Source: Palaemon carinicauda | Taxonomy: Eukaryota; Arthropoda; Malacostraca; Decapoda; Palaemonidae | DNA: 64,000 nucleotides | Direction of reading: 5' to 3' | NCBI RefSeq assembly: GCF_036898095.1 | Contig: NC_090730.1 | Span: 22,140,166-22,204,165 of the forward strand | In this document: positions 1 to 10,959 of the stretch, piece by piece | Layout: each line of letters opens with the position of its first letter | Position numbering within the stretch: position 1 is the stretch's first letter | The notes under the pieces: model-generated | What the model was told of the DNA's origin: nothing | The model's input: the letters and a program-made list of their open reading frames with translations, nothing else | Databases searched by the model: none | Translations under genes and position numbers: made by a program

Positions 1-39
1 AGGACAAAGTTTGCGTCAATGTTTCTACTAGAAACCAAC

Positions 40-817
40 GGCACAGTGTAAAATCCGGACGTCGGACGTCGGACGTCGGATGCCGCCCGGGAGAATAGAA
101 AATCGCTTGTATCACCGGGAAAGACTCGAAAATACACCTCTCTTTTATGACTGGTAATGTTCACTGATACTTTCTGTTATTTTCTGAATAAATGTTCTAA
201 AAATATTGGTTTATTTTCATGTTATTGAGAATAATCTCAATCGGACATCAACATTACACTATTTAACTGCCCGTTATTTTACCCTGTTAGGATAAAAGCC
301 GGACGTCGCCAATCAGCAGTCACAGATAAGAATTTACCCGGCTGTAAAGTAACATAAGGAGAAAGGGCCTACCACTACCTTTACCCTGCATTTAGTTGCC
401 AAGAAATTTACAACAATGATATCCTAATTGCACTTGTCTCGACCAAACAAACCGCATGTTAGACTAGTTTATTTTAAAAAAGTTACATGAGACTACAAGT
501 AGAAATACAACAAAAGCAGTTTTACATATAAGCATGTAAGTGTGAGACGATGCACACACAAACCACCCAGGCCCTAACAGGGTAAAATAGTGGGCAGTTA
601 AATAGTGTAATGTTGACGTCCGATTGAGATTATTCTCAATAAAATGAAAATAAATCAATATTTTTCGAACATTTATTCATGAAATAACAGAAAGTATCAG
701 TGAAAAATACCAGTGTAAAAAAAGTGGCGTATTATGGCGCCTTTACCGGTGATACAAGCGGTTTTCTATTCTCCCGGACGGCATCCGACGTCCGACGTCC
801 GGATTTGACACTGTGCC
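40..817. mobile_element. Mutator-like MITE/foldback element with 9-bp target duplication
   Basis: A 778-bp element has long imperfect inverted arms. Its ends read GGCACAGTGT and ACACTGTGCC, and it is flanked by the direct repeat GAAACCAAC at 31-39 and 818-826. The left arm (about 40-293) pairs with the right arm (about 570-817), including several copies of the GGACGTC motif near each tip. The arms leave only about 270 bp of loop, with no convincing ORF. A 9-bp duplication with long inverted ends fits Mutator-like (MULE) non-autonomous elements. The superfamily is inference, because no transposase is present. The boundaries are firm because both the duplication and the termini are visible. Confidence 0.75.
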
Positions 818-839
818 GAAACCAACGGTGGAACGAATA

Positions 840-841
<2 letters not shown>

Positions 842-876
<35 letters not shown>

Positions 877-1940
877 ACTTCCTAAGCTGCAACCGTAGTT
901 TGAAAAGCAGGATGTTATAAGCCCAGGGGGCCCAACAGCGAAAATAGCCCAGTGAGGAAAGGAAACCGGGAAAATTAAAATATTTTAAGAACAGCAACAA
1001 CATTAGAATAAATATTTCCTTCATAAACTATAACAAATTTAACAAAATAAGAAGAAGAAAAATTAGATAGAATAGTGTGGCCGAGTGTACCCTCAAGCAA
1101 GAGAACTCTAACCCAAGACAGTGGAAGACCATGGTACAGAGGCTATGGCCCTACCCAAGACTAGAGAACAATGGTTTGATTTTGGAGTGTCCTTCTCCTA
1201 GAAGAGCTGCTTACCATAGCTAAAGAGTCTCTTCTACCCTTACCAAGAGGAAAGTGGCTACTGAACAATTACAGTGCAGGTTGGCCAGGGCACCAGCCAC
1301 CCGTTGAGATACTACCACTAGAGAGTTATGGGGTCTCCTTTAACTGGCCAGACAGTACTACATTGGATCTTTATCTCTGGTTAAGGTTCACTTTCCCTTT
1401 GCCTACACATACACCGAATAGTCTGGCATATTCTTTCCAGATTCCCCTTTCTCCTCATACACCTGACAACACTGAGATTACCAAAGAATTCTTCTTCATC
1501 CAAGGGGTTAACTACTGCACTGTAATTGTTCAGTGGCTACTTCCCTCTTGGTAAGGGTAGAAGAGACTTTATCCATGATAAGCAGCTCTTCTAGGAGAAG
1601 GACACTCCAAAATCAAACCATTGTTCTCTAGTCTTGGGTAGTGCCATAGTCTCTGTACCATGGTCTTCCACTGTCTTGGGTTAGAGTTCTCTTGCTTGAG
1701 AGTACACTCGGGCACTCTATTCTATCTAATTTCTCTCTTTCTTGTTTTGTTAAAGTTTTTATAGTTTATATATGTGATATTTATTTTAATGTTGCTATTC
1801 TTAGAATATTTTGTTTGTCCTTTTTTCCTTTCTTCACTGAGCTATTTTCCCTGTTGGAGCCCCTGGGCTTATAGCATCCTGCTTTTCCAACTAGGGTTGT
1901 ATCTTAGCAAGTAATATTATTAATAATAATAATAATAATA
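842..1940. repeat. Composite long inverted repeat made of LINE 3' tails
   Basis: Two arms of about 400 bp, 842-1275 and roughly 1511-1940, are reverse complements of each other. The left arm begins with (TTA)n and the right arm ends with (TAA)n. The outer part of each arm matches the 3' end of the LINE at 14541-17076, including the phrase 'cccctgggcttatagcatc' just before the tail. The loop (about 1290-1372) holds a short dispersed repeat found again at 11655-11756. This looks like two LINE-tail-bearing elements inserted head to head, or one foldback element. Short ORFs inside it are not supported as genes. Confidence 0.6.
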
Positions 1941-1954
1941 GTTAACCCCTTGGC

Positions 1955-1955
<1 letters not shown>

Positions 1956-1999
<44 letters not shown>
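1956..1999. repeat. (TTA)n microsatellite
   Basis: Simple trinucleotide tract immediately right of the inverted-repeat element. From 2000 to 2280 the sequence is non-repetitive and I see no gene in it. Confidence 0.9.
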
Positions 2000-2281
2000 C
2001 ATCGTCACTAGTGTACGCTGCCCGTCAAAACTGACGGCTAAATATTTAGATAGATATGTACGCACACCCTCACACACAGATTCATCACTTGACACCCCCT
2101 TCCCCCTTTCGTAACTACAACATGGCAGTCTTTTTGCAATTTGTGGGAGATTGTGGTTTCCGAGTGTAATTCTCAGTGGTACCTCCTCTCACTAGGCTAT
2201 AACTCCTCCCTTTCCCCATACCCAAGGAACAGGGAGAGACAGACTAGTTATATGTCTGGCAGTGTCGCTGAACGTGACCGG

Positions 2282-2678
<397 letters not shown>

Positions 2679-2773
2679 AAAATAAAGCTAGTCACTTGCT
2701 CTTTATTATACAGGGCAGATTATAGTAGTAGTAGTTGTAGTAGTAGTAGTAGTTATCAATTATTCTATTTCAG

Positions 2774-2933
2774 ATTCCTGAAAGTTTCAACAGCGTATGC
2801 TCTCCACATCTGGAACAAACTCAGCGTGGACTCGACCCCACAATTGGGAGACGGTTCCATTTATGACGTCACTGCCAAAAAGTTCTGCCCGGAAGTCTAC
2901 CGGATCACTCTGGCAGCTAACCTGACGTTGTAG
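2774..2933 (+). CDS. Last coding exon of an alpha-1,4-glycosyltransferase (Gb3 synthase/A4GALT family)
   Basis: A pyrimidine-rich acceptor ending in TTTCAG at 2773 is followed by 160 nt that stay open to a TAG at 931-933 of that kilobase. One base completes the previous codon, then 52 residues follow. The peptide has the C-terminal signature of the Gb3_synth domain: a YALHIWNK stretch (the family's 'A-x-H-x-W-N-K') followed about 22 residues later by KKFCPEVY (the family's 'CP' pair). Enzymes of this family transfer galactose or GlcNAc onto glycolipids in the Golgi as type II membrane proteins. The signal anchor and DxD-containing catalytic exons lie left of the window, so the exact acceptor specificity cannot be said. 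Family membership is recalled from motif shape and was not checked by search. Confidence 0.6.
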
Positions 2934-3154
2934 TCTAAGCAAGTTTCGCGTAAGGAAGTCAACATTATTCGAGTAATTAGCTATTATTTCATTGTATTAG
3001 AGTATTTAATATTTCTTCCACCAAACCTCTTCTCTCCATATCACCCTCCACCTTCTCCCTTGGAAGAACTTGTTTTAATCGAATTTGAGGTTGACCACTA
3101 TTTAAAATATAAAATATATATCTTACATTCCTGTAAGATTCATCGTTATAAAGT

Positions 3155-3160
3155 AATAAA
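3155..3160 (+). promoter_or_regulatory. Putative polyadenylation signal of the glycosyltransferase gene
   Basis: AATAAA lies 222 bp after the stop codon at 2933. It is the first canonical signal in the AT-rich 3' flank, which makes a 3'UTR of about 240 bp plausible. Confidence 0.45.
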
Positions 3161-3291
3161 TTGGTTAACATTTAATTCTAATACCATACGCAGATGAATG
3201 ATAATGTAGGCTACATTGCTTCGATCTTCTGGTCCTCTTTAAATATATCAAAGCTATTGACTCCTTTCTTATTCCTAACACCATTTCCACC

Positions 3292-3637
3292 TTTTTTTTT
3301 TTTTTACCATTACCATTATCATCTTTCTTTTTCCTATTACTATTTCCCGCTCCATTATACTAGTACCATTATCGCCTTTCTTTTACCTGTTACTATTTCC
3401 ACCTTTCATTTTACTAGTACTATTATCACCTTTTTCCTATTACCATTTTCACCTTTCATTTTACTAGTACTATTATCACCTTTTTCCTATTATCATTCAT
3501 ACCTTTCATTTTACTAGTACTATTATCACCTTTTTCTTATTATCTTTCTACCTTTCATTTTACTAGTACTATTATCACCTTTCTTTTTCCTATTACCATT
3601 TCTACCTTTCATTTTACTAGTACTATTGTCACCTTTC
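3292..3637 (+). repeat. Minisatellite of ~50-bp units, left part
   Basis: Imperfect tandem units carry the core TTTTACTAGTACTATTATC followed by ACCTTTTTCCTATTACCATT-like sequence. Units near the left edge are degenerate and units near 3637 are regular. The array is cut at 3637 by the DIRS element A1 and resumes at 10055 in the same phase. Confidence 0.9.
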
Positions 3638-3656
3638 TTTTTCAATATTTAACTTA

Positions 3657-3813
3657 GCCGGTGATTATAATAGCTGCAACTCTGTTGCTCGACAGAAAAC
3701 TCTATGGAAAAATTCGCCAGCGATCGCTACACAGGTAGGGGGTGTACTCAACAGCGCCATCTGTCGTTCAGATACCCAGTACTCATTGTAAACAAAGAAC
3801 TCAATTTTCTCTC
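3657..3813 (+). repeat. A1 left inverted terminal repeat
   Basis: This segment pairs with 9859-10013 in inverse orientation. Shared landmarks are GCGATCGCT, CAGCGCCATCTGTCG and AACAAAGAACTCAATTTTCT. Homologous segments open A2 (about 31997-32150) and A3 (about 57843-58000). Confidence 0.85.
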
Positions 3814-4946
3814 TGTCGGGCTACCGGCAAGACCTACTAATTCGCTGTTGCTAACTGGATTTGTTTTCACAACTATTTGGTGAAGTACACTATTCTAGTT
3901 TTGAGCTTTCGCTATGCAGGTGTTTTATCTTCATCTTAAAACTTGAACTCGTTTTGGATAGATTTAATTATGGTGACAAAGAGAGTATGGACTTTCTTTC
4001 ACTTTTAAATGGCCGACCCTTCCCTTAGACGGAAGTGTGTTTAGACTTTTAGTAATATCTTATCACGTTATAGATTTTCCTCTATATATTTTATATCTCT
4101 CCGCCTTTTTTAGGCCTCTTCGATTAACTTTCCATTTTTTATAAACATATAAAATAAATTTTAATGCTTTGTTTATATAGACCTTTCCTGAGAGTAGGCG
4201 GTCCTAACTTGGAAACCGAAGTTAATCAACTTTGAGCCCTTTATATCGTCTTTAGCTTTTAAAGGATTTAAAACTTTTTAAATGTAATATTTTATGAAAG
4301 AATTTCTTTGATAGTCTTCGTACTGTTTTCAAAGATGAACTAACATTAGTTTTTTATGCTACGCAGTTGTTGACGTTCAGGACGTTCAACATGCGCTCTA
4401 TCGTTACGATAGAGAGAGAGTGTATCACGGTTTCACTTTGCAGTAAGAGTAAATCGATTCTGACGTTTTGTTCATTCTTTCTTAGCTTAAATGTTTTAAA
4501 TTCTAATTTAAAGGAACTTTTTATTTGAAAATCCTTTCAGTTTTTTCCTTTAGTCAAATAACATGTTTTTTTTGACGATATATAATTGGGCTCTTCTCTT
4601 AGGTGCGAAATCAAGAGAGAAAGAGAGAGAGAGATAGAGACGGAGGGAGAGAGAGGAGAGAAAACGTTCCGTTCAAGCGGCTAACGTTGTTCTCGTGTTA
4701 CTCTCGTCCCTAGTCTCTGTACGGGGAGGAAGGATAAAACGTTTTTAGGTTTTTATTCTTGTCCCCAGGCTATGTGCGGTGAGAGATTGAAAACGTAGTT
4801 ATATGAACTGGTGTTTAGTCTCTTTCCCAGCCACTGATTTTTCTTTTTATCTTAAAATATGTTTTCTGTTTTTTGCTGGTACAGGTATTATGAGCTTGCA
4901 TTATACGACTAATTTCGCAATTACTACCTTTTAATGAAGGGTAGAA
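3814..4946 (+). other. A1 long leader (no ORF)
   Basis: About 1.1 kb of non-coding leader is shared with A2 (about 32160-33300). It includes the palindromic phrase around 'ctatcgttacgatag' and a GA-rich tract near 4612-4660. A3 has only about 380 bp between its left end and ORF1, so this leader marks the A1/A2 lineage. It may contain the promoter, but no specific motif is convincing. Confidence 0.55.
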
Positions 4947-7200
4947 TTGCGTGTTTCAGGTAGAAATAAGTGCAAAACAGAAAATCGAAGTGATAAAGTG
5001 ATATGCGCAAAGTGTTACAGTGTTGCGTCCGAGGCGCAAAGTGTTACAGTGTTGCGTCCGAGGGTTCGTCTGTTCGTGCCTGTCGTTCACCTAGTCCGGG
5101 ACCTCTTGCAAGCTCCCAAGCCCAGGGGAGAAGTAATGTCAAACGACTTATGGGTTCGAGAGGCCTTGACCAACGAACAGACGTTTTCCCTCTATGGTAT
5201 CGGGTGTTTCTTACCAAGATCTCCCCTACCATAAGACGGGAGAGACGTTGTTTCTCCTCGCCATCCGTAGGCTTTTCGCATAAGAAACCTGTCACAAGGT
5301 TTCGAAGCCCTTAAGCGAAAGTCAGTCCTTTCAGGACAGGTCCAGCTTCCTGGTTACAGCCATTAGGACAGCTCTGACCCTATGCAGTCATCGGATAACT
5401 GCTCGCCGCCTAACAAAAGCGTAACACAGACTCCGAAAGTCTTTTTTTGTAGGCAAAGTGTTGCGGTCACAGACGTTACCCTCGTCTATTACCACAACCA
5501 TTTCCGTTGATCCTTAAGGGGTTGTATGGCAATACATGCAGTATATGCTTGCCTCCCTTATGGAAGACTATTCTGCCGTTTAGTCCGTTGAGTCTAGCCG
5601 TTTATCTCATCGATATCCTGGCTTTCAGCCAACCTAACGTTCCTTTGTGCTTTCTGTTGACGTTGGCGTAGCTTAGTCACGTCAGTCAGGTTGTTTAGAA
5701 CCACACTCGATGCGGTCTCGTGTGGTTTTTCAGCCGCATTTGGACGTTAGGCCACTTGCTGATGCTCCTGTTGACGTTCAAGACGTTCACTAACAATCGG
5801 AGTTGACTTGTTTTGACGCTGTGCGTCAACCTCCGCATTCTAGAGTTGTTTTGACTGCTCAGTCTAGGCAGTCAAAGCAGTCTCGAGTGGACGCTGTACG
5901 TCCTCACGCACCTGTTGTGGTTGACAGTTCAGTTGTTGACAGTTTCACAGACTGTCAAGCAGTTACATGACGTTGCGTTCTGGTCCGCTACTAATGCACC
6001 AGTGAGAGACTCAGCTTTTATCGGACAAGGTTCCTGTAGATGAGGAAGTTGCTGTTCTCCCTCCTACTGATATTCCCTTGAGGACTTTGTCAGATGGAGA
6101 GGAGCCTTAAGCTGCTTAGCCTCCTATGGACTTTAATTAAATCATGATGATTTTTTAAGGATCTTCGTCCGGATCTTGTAACTGCTGCTCCTCGTTCGCC
6201 TAAACGTCAGAGCTTACACTAGGCCTAGCTACTTCGAAGCCGTTGTTTTTAAGCTAGTGCTCTCTCGCTCTCCTAGAGAGCGTTACGTTGGCTAGGCGAC
6301 TGGTTTTTCACCAGGAGGAGTTTGGGGGATACAGCCTTTGCTTTCCCTTCTTTTAAACTGGTTTATAGAGCGAGAGTCTGATATGACACGAGAGAAGTTC
6401 TTGGCTTGGGAGTTCATGCCTCTGCCCAGATAGACTTCTCAATTCTGGTAGACTCTCCCTGGCGCCTAGCCAGGAGACGCTCCAAGTTGTTTACAGGTCA
6501 ACTTCTCAGCTGTTGTCGAGCCTTTGAAGTTTTGCTGTACTATTATGTCACGCATAACAAGGCTTTCAGGGATGGTAAACGGTTCCGCCTCAGTCGCTAA
6601 CCCCGTCTGTTGCCACACCTGCTCCCGTAGACCCTAAATGGGCTTTGCTGCAAGACATGCAGTCCAAGCTTGCGTCCTTGATAGAGGACTTAAATGCGGA
6701 GAAGAACCTTCTGGCCAACAACCTTCCAACCGGTCGGTTGTGCGCCCTGTTGACGCTGAGGTAACCTACTCGCGTCTGCCAGTTGAGGTGGTTCCTCCAC
6801 CGATGCGACCCAGTGTGGGTTGCCAGCCGCACGTTGACGTTAAGCGACGCTCGGAGGTGGTTGTTGACGTTCAGGACGTTCAACAACCAGCAGAGGTGAC
6901 TTGTTGTGACGCAGTGCGTCAACCTCAGCAACCCGGTAGGGTGTTGACTGCACAACCCAGACGGTCTAGACAGTTTCGGGTTGACGCTGTGCTTCCTCGC
7001 GCACCCATGGTTGTTGACAGTTCACAGACTGTGCAGCAGTTCCATGATATTGCGTCCGGCTCCGTCACGCATCCACCAGTGCGACCGGATTCAGCGAGCC
7101 AGACGTTGCCCACTCCGTTGCCGTTTCCTCATCAGTTTCGGATGAGGAACCCTCTGATGAGGACGTTGCTGAACAACAAGACGATCAGCCCCCAGCCCTG
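4947..7200 (+). pseudogene. A1 ORF1 (gag-like) remnant
   Basis: Scattered fragments match ORF1 of A3, for example the Ser/Pro-rich segment around 5090-5140, the segment 6400-6470 and the Pro/Val-rich segment 6740-7110. Frames shift repeatedly and stop codons are frequent. The N-terminal Cys cluster present in A3 is absent. Nucleotide phrases such as 'gttgacgttcaggacgttca' recur at about 4371, 5770 and 6865, showing internal duplication. The product in an intact copy would be a gag-like RNA-packaging protein. Here it is non-functional. Confidence 0.6.
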
Positions 7201-8424
7201 CTATCCATCCAGAAGATGCTGAAGAAGGAACGCTGCTCAGTCAGGCTGTGGATGAGTCTAGTAGGGACGCTGTCATCCGTGGATCAATTTGTGTCACTAG
7301 GAAGACTACACCTCCGTCCTCTTCTATACCATCTAGCTTTTCACTGGAAAAAGGACAAGACGCTAGAAGCGGTCTCGATCCCGGTTTCCGAAAAGATAAA
7401 GTCTTGTCTGACTTGGTGAAAGGACAATATCAACCTAAGAGAGGGTCTTCCCCTGGCTGTTCAGACTCCCAACCACGTTCTCTTCTCAGACGCATCGGAC
7501 GTAGGCTGGGGTGCGACATTAGACGGTCGGGAATGCTCGGGAATATGGAACTCGAGTCAAAGGACAATGCATTTCAACTGTAAGGAGCTACTGGCAGTAC
7601 GTCTGGCCTGGAAAAGCTTCAGGTCTCTCCTTCAAGGCAAAGTGGTGGAGGTGAACTCGGACAACACCACGGCTTTGGCGTACATCTCCAAACAAGGAGG
7701 GACCTACTCTCTGACGTTGTACGAGATCGCAAGGGACCTCCTCACCTGGTCAAAAGGTCTAAACATATCACTAGTAACGAGGTTCATCCAAGGCAACTTG
7801 AATGTCATGGCAGATTGTCTCAGTCGGAAGGGACAAATAATTCCAACAGAATGGACCCTCCACAAGGATGTATGCAAGAGACTTTGGGCCACCTGGGGCC
7901 AGCCAACCGTAGATCTCTTCGCAACCTCGATGACCAAGAGGCTCCCAATATTTTGCTCACCAATCCTGGACCCAGCAGCAGTTCATATAGATGCCTTTCT
8001 CCTAGATTGGTCACATCTAGATCTATATGCATTCCCTCCGTTCAAGATTGTCAACAAGGTACTGCAGAAGTTCGCCTCTCACGAAGGGACAAGGTTGACG
8101 CTAGTTGCTTCCCTCTGGCCCGCGAGAGAATGGTTCACCGAGGTACTTCGATGGCTAGTAGACGTTCCCAGAACACTTCCCCTAAGGGTGGACCTTCTAC
8201 GTCAGCCACACGTAAAGAAGGTACACCAAGGCCTCCACGCTCTTCGTCTGACTGCCTTCAGACTATCGAAAGACTCTCGAGAGCTAGAGGCTTTTCGAAG
8301 GAGGCAGCCAGAGCGATTGCTAGAGCAAGGAGAACATCCACCCTTAGAGTCTACCCATCGAAGTGGGAAATCTTCCGAAACTGGTGCAAGTCAGTATCCG
8401 TATCCTCGACCAGTACCTCTGTAA
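7143..8424 (+). pseudogene. A1 RT C-terminus + RNase H + methyltransferase-like remnant
   Basis: One frame runs from an acidic ORF1-like segment into the end of reverse transcriptase (near 7216), then RNase H (LFSDAS at about 7480; SDNTTALAYI at about 7660), then the MT-like domain (VDLFAT at about 7908; YAFPPF at about 8027). A deletion has fused ORF1 to the RT C-terminus and removed the fingers, the palm and the YLDD box. One in-frame TGA at 7417-7419 replaces the second Trp of the WW pair seen in A3. The polymerase is dead, while the RNase H and MT parts are well preserved. Confidence 0.8.
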
Positions 8425-9321
8425 CTCAAATAGCTGACTTCCTCTTATATCTGAGGAAAGAACGATCTCTTTCAGCTCCCACTATCAAGGGTTACAGAAG
8501 CATGTTGACATCAGTCTTCCGTCACAGAGGCTTAGATCTTTCCAACAATAAAGATCTACAGGACCTCCTTAAGTCTTTTGAGACCACGAAGGAGCGTCGT
8601 TTGGTTACACCTGGTTGGAATTTAGACGTGGTACTAAGATTCCTTATGTCAGACAGGTTCGAACCGCTACAATCAGCCTCCCTGAAAGATCTCACCTTAA
8701 AGACTCTTTTCCTGGTATGCTTAGCCACAGCTAAAAGATTCAGTGAGATTCATGCCTTCAGCAAGAACATCGGATTCTCATCTGAAACGGCTACATGTTC
8801 TCTACAACTTGGTTTTCTAGCCAAAAACGAGCTGCCTTCTCGACCTTGGCCAAAATCGTTCGATATTCCAAGCTTATCGTATGGTTGGAAATGAACTAGA
8901 AAGAGTCTTATGCCCTGTAAGAGCTCTTAAGTTCTATTTAAAACGAACTAAACCTTTACGAGGCCCGTCTGAAGCTTTATGGTGTTCAGTTAAGAAACCA
9001 TCTTTGCCTATGTCAAAGAATGCTTTATCCTATTTTATCAGACTGTTAATACGAGAAGCTCATTCCCATCTGAATGAGGAAGACCAAGCTTTGCTGAAGG
9101 TAAGGACACACGAAGTTAGAGCTGTCGCTACTTCCGTGGCCTTTAAACAAAATAGATCTCTGCGAAGTATAATCGACGCAACCTATTGGAAAAGCAAGTC
9201 AGTGTTCGCGTCTTTTTATCTTAAGAATGTCCAGTCTCTTTACGAGAACTGCTACACTCTGGGACCATTCGTAGCAACGAGTGCAGTAGTGGGTGAGGGC
9301 TCAACCACTACAATTCCCTAA
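7815..9321 (+). pseudogene. A1 tyrosine recombinase (one frameshift)
   Basis: The recombinase lies in a frame overlapping RNase H/MT. Recombinase sequence proper starts near 8225 (RARGFSKEA region) and runs to 9321. It retains the first catalytic Arg in the TAKR-FSEIHAF stretch (near 8735), the HEVR box (near 9110) and the Tyr in SFYLKNVQ (near 9217). A 2-nt loss near 8878 relative to A3 splits it into two frames (7815-8894 and 8881-9321). In an intact copy this enzyme integrates the circular cDNA. The breaks are few, suggesting fairly recent loss. Confidence 0.8.
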
Positions 9322-9721
9322 TTCCATAACCTTTTTAATCTTTCTCTTGAAATGTTTTATTGTTGTTTTTGGGTTGTCCGGAAGGCTAAGAAGCCTTTCG
9401 CATCCTACTTGATTTGGCGGGTGGTCAAAGTCATTTCTTGAGAAGCGCCTAGATTAGAGGTTTTGATGAGGTCCTGTTGTATGGGTTGCAACCCTTGATA
9501 CTTCAGCTCCTAGGGGTCGCTCAGCATCCTAAGAGGATCGCGAGGCTCCGTAAGGAAGACGTACTTAAAAAGGCAGAGTAATTGTTCAAGTCGACTTCCT
9601 TACCAGGTACCTATTTATTTTGTTTAGTTATTTTGATAACTTCTAAAATGAAATAAAAATTCTTAGCTCATATGATGTAAACATATTTTGCTGGTCTCTA
9701 CCCACCCCCCTGGGTGTGAAT

Positions 9722-9813
9722 CAGCTATTATAATCACCGGCTAAGTTAAATATTGAAAAATGTTATTTTGATAATAAAATAAATTTTTGAATATACTTAC
9801 CCGGTGATTATAA
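9722..9813. repeat. A1 internal complementary region (ICR)
   Basis: Bases 9722-9760 are the exact reverse complement of the element's left end (3638-3676, 39 nt). Bases 9761-9813 are the reverse complement of its right end (10002-10054, 53 nt). Read on the minus strand it therefore spells the right-end/left-end junction of a circle. This is the diagnostic DIRS device for building full-length circular cDNA. Confidence 0.95.
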
Positions 9814-9858
9814 ATTAAAGGACCCTCCCTTCCTCCCCAATAGAGACACAGTGGACCG

Positions 9859-10013
9859 AGGAGAAAATTGAGTTCTTTGTTTACAATGAGTACTGGGTAT
9901 CTGAACGACAGATGGCGCTGTTGAGTACACCCCCTACCTGTGTAGCGATCGCTGGCGAATTTTTCCATAGAGTTTTCTGTCGAGCAACAGAGTTGCAGCT
10001 ATTATAATCACCG
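9859..10013 (-). repeat. A1 right inverted terminal repeat
   Basis: Inverse match to 3657-3813, running into the right extension that ends at 10054. Mismatches are few. Confidence 0.85.
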
Positions 10014-10054
10014 GGTAAGTATATTCAAAAATTTATTTTATTATCAAAATAACA

Positions 10055-10795
10055 TTTTTCCTATTACCATCTCTACCTTTCATTTTACTAGTACTATTAT
10101 CACCTTTTTCCTATTACCATTTCTACCTTTCATTTTACTAGTACTATTGTCACCTTTCTTTTTCCTATTACCATCTCTACCTTTCATTTTACTAGTACTA
10201 TTGTCACCTTTCTTTTTCCTATTACCATCTCTACCTTTCATTTTACTAGTACTATTATCACCTTTTTCCTATTACCATTTCTACCTTTCATTTTACTAGT
10301 ACTATTGTCACCTTTCTTTTTCCTATTACCATCTCTACCTTTCATTTTACTAGTACTATTGTCACCTTTCTTTTTCCTATTACCATCTCTACCTTTCATT
10401 TTACTAGTACTATTGTCACCTTTCTTTTTCCTATTACCATCTCTACCTTTCATTTTACTAGTACTATTGTCACCTTTCTTTTTCCTATTACCATCTCTAC
10501 CTTTCATTTTACTAGTACTATTATCACCTTTTTCCTATTATCATTTCTACCTTTCATTTTACTAGTACTATTGTCACCTTTCTTTTTCCTATTACCATCT
10601 CTACCTTTCATTTTACTAGTACTATTATCACCTTTTTCCTATTATCATTTCCACCTATCTTTTACTAGTACTATTATCACCTAATTCCTATTACCATTTT
10701 CACCTTTCATTTTACTAGTACTATTATCACCTAATTCCTATTACCATTTTCACCTTTCATTTTACTAGTACAATTATTACCTCTCTTTTCGATAA
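10055..10795 (+). repeat. Minisatellite of ~50-bp units, right part
   Basis: About 14 tandem units with the ACTAGTACTATT core continue the array interrupted at 3637. Units are 48-53 bp and differ by C/T runs. ORFs on both strands through it are by-products of the unit, not genes. Confidence 0.9.
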
Positions 10796-10959
10796 TACTA
10801 AATCCATGATTGCGAGATACTGCAACACGATGAAGTTTTTAATTCTCACTTAAGATTATACAGATGAGTTTTTCAGTTCAATAGTGGAATTATTATCTAG
10901 ATAAGGGGAAGAGAGATTAAACATTTGAACATCCATAATTTCATATTTTCTTTTGACAG

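Larger units (their letters stand above)
3638..10054 (+). mobile_element. DIRS-like tyrosine-recombinase retrotransposon, family A copy A1 (defective)
   Basis: A 6.4-kb element begins TTTTTCAATATT and ends AATAACA. It carries inverted terminal repeats (about 3657-3813 against 9859-10013) and an internal complementary region at 9722-9813. The order is leader, degraded ORF1, RT C-terminus, RNase H, methyltransferase-like domain, tyrosine recombinase, ICR, right end. Most of RT is missing. It lies inside a minisatellite. The left flank joined directly to the right flank recreates a normal array unit, so no target duplication was made, as known for DIRS elements integrating by tyrosine recombinase. 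Confidence 0.9.

Noticed and set aside
5003..5314. ORFs at the start of the A1 ORF1 region as a separate small gene
   Set aside because: They match pieces of A3 ORF1 in different frames and have no independent support.
10238..10565. Repetitive ORFs on both strands in the minisatellite (MKGRDGNRKKKGD-type and LLPSLPFILLV-type)
   Set aside because: The 51-bp unit is a multiple of three, so frames stay open by unit length. There is no start context or domain.
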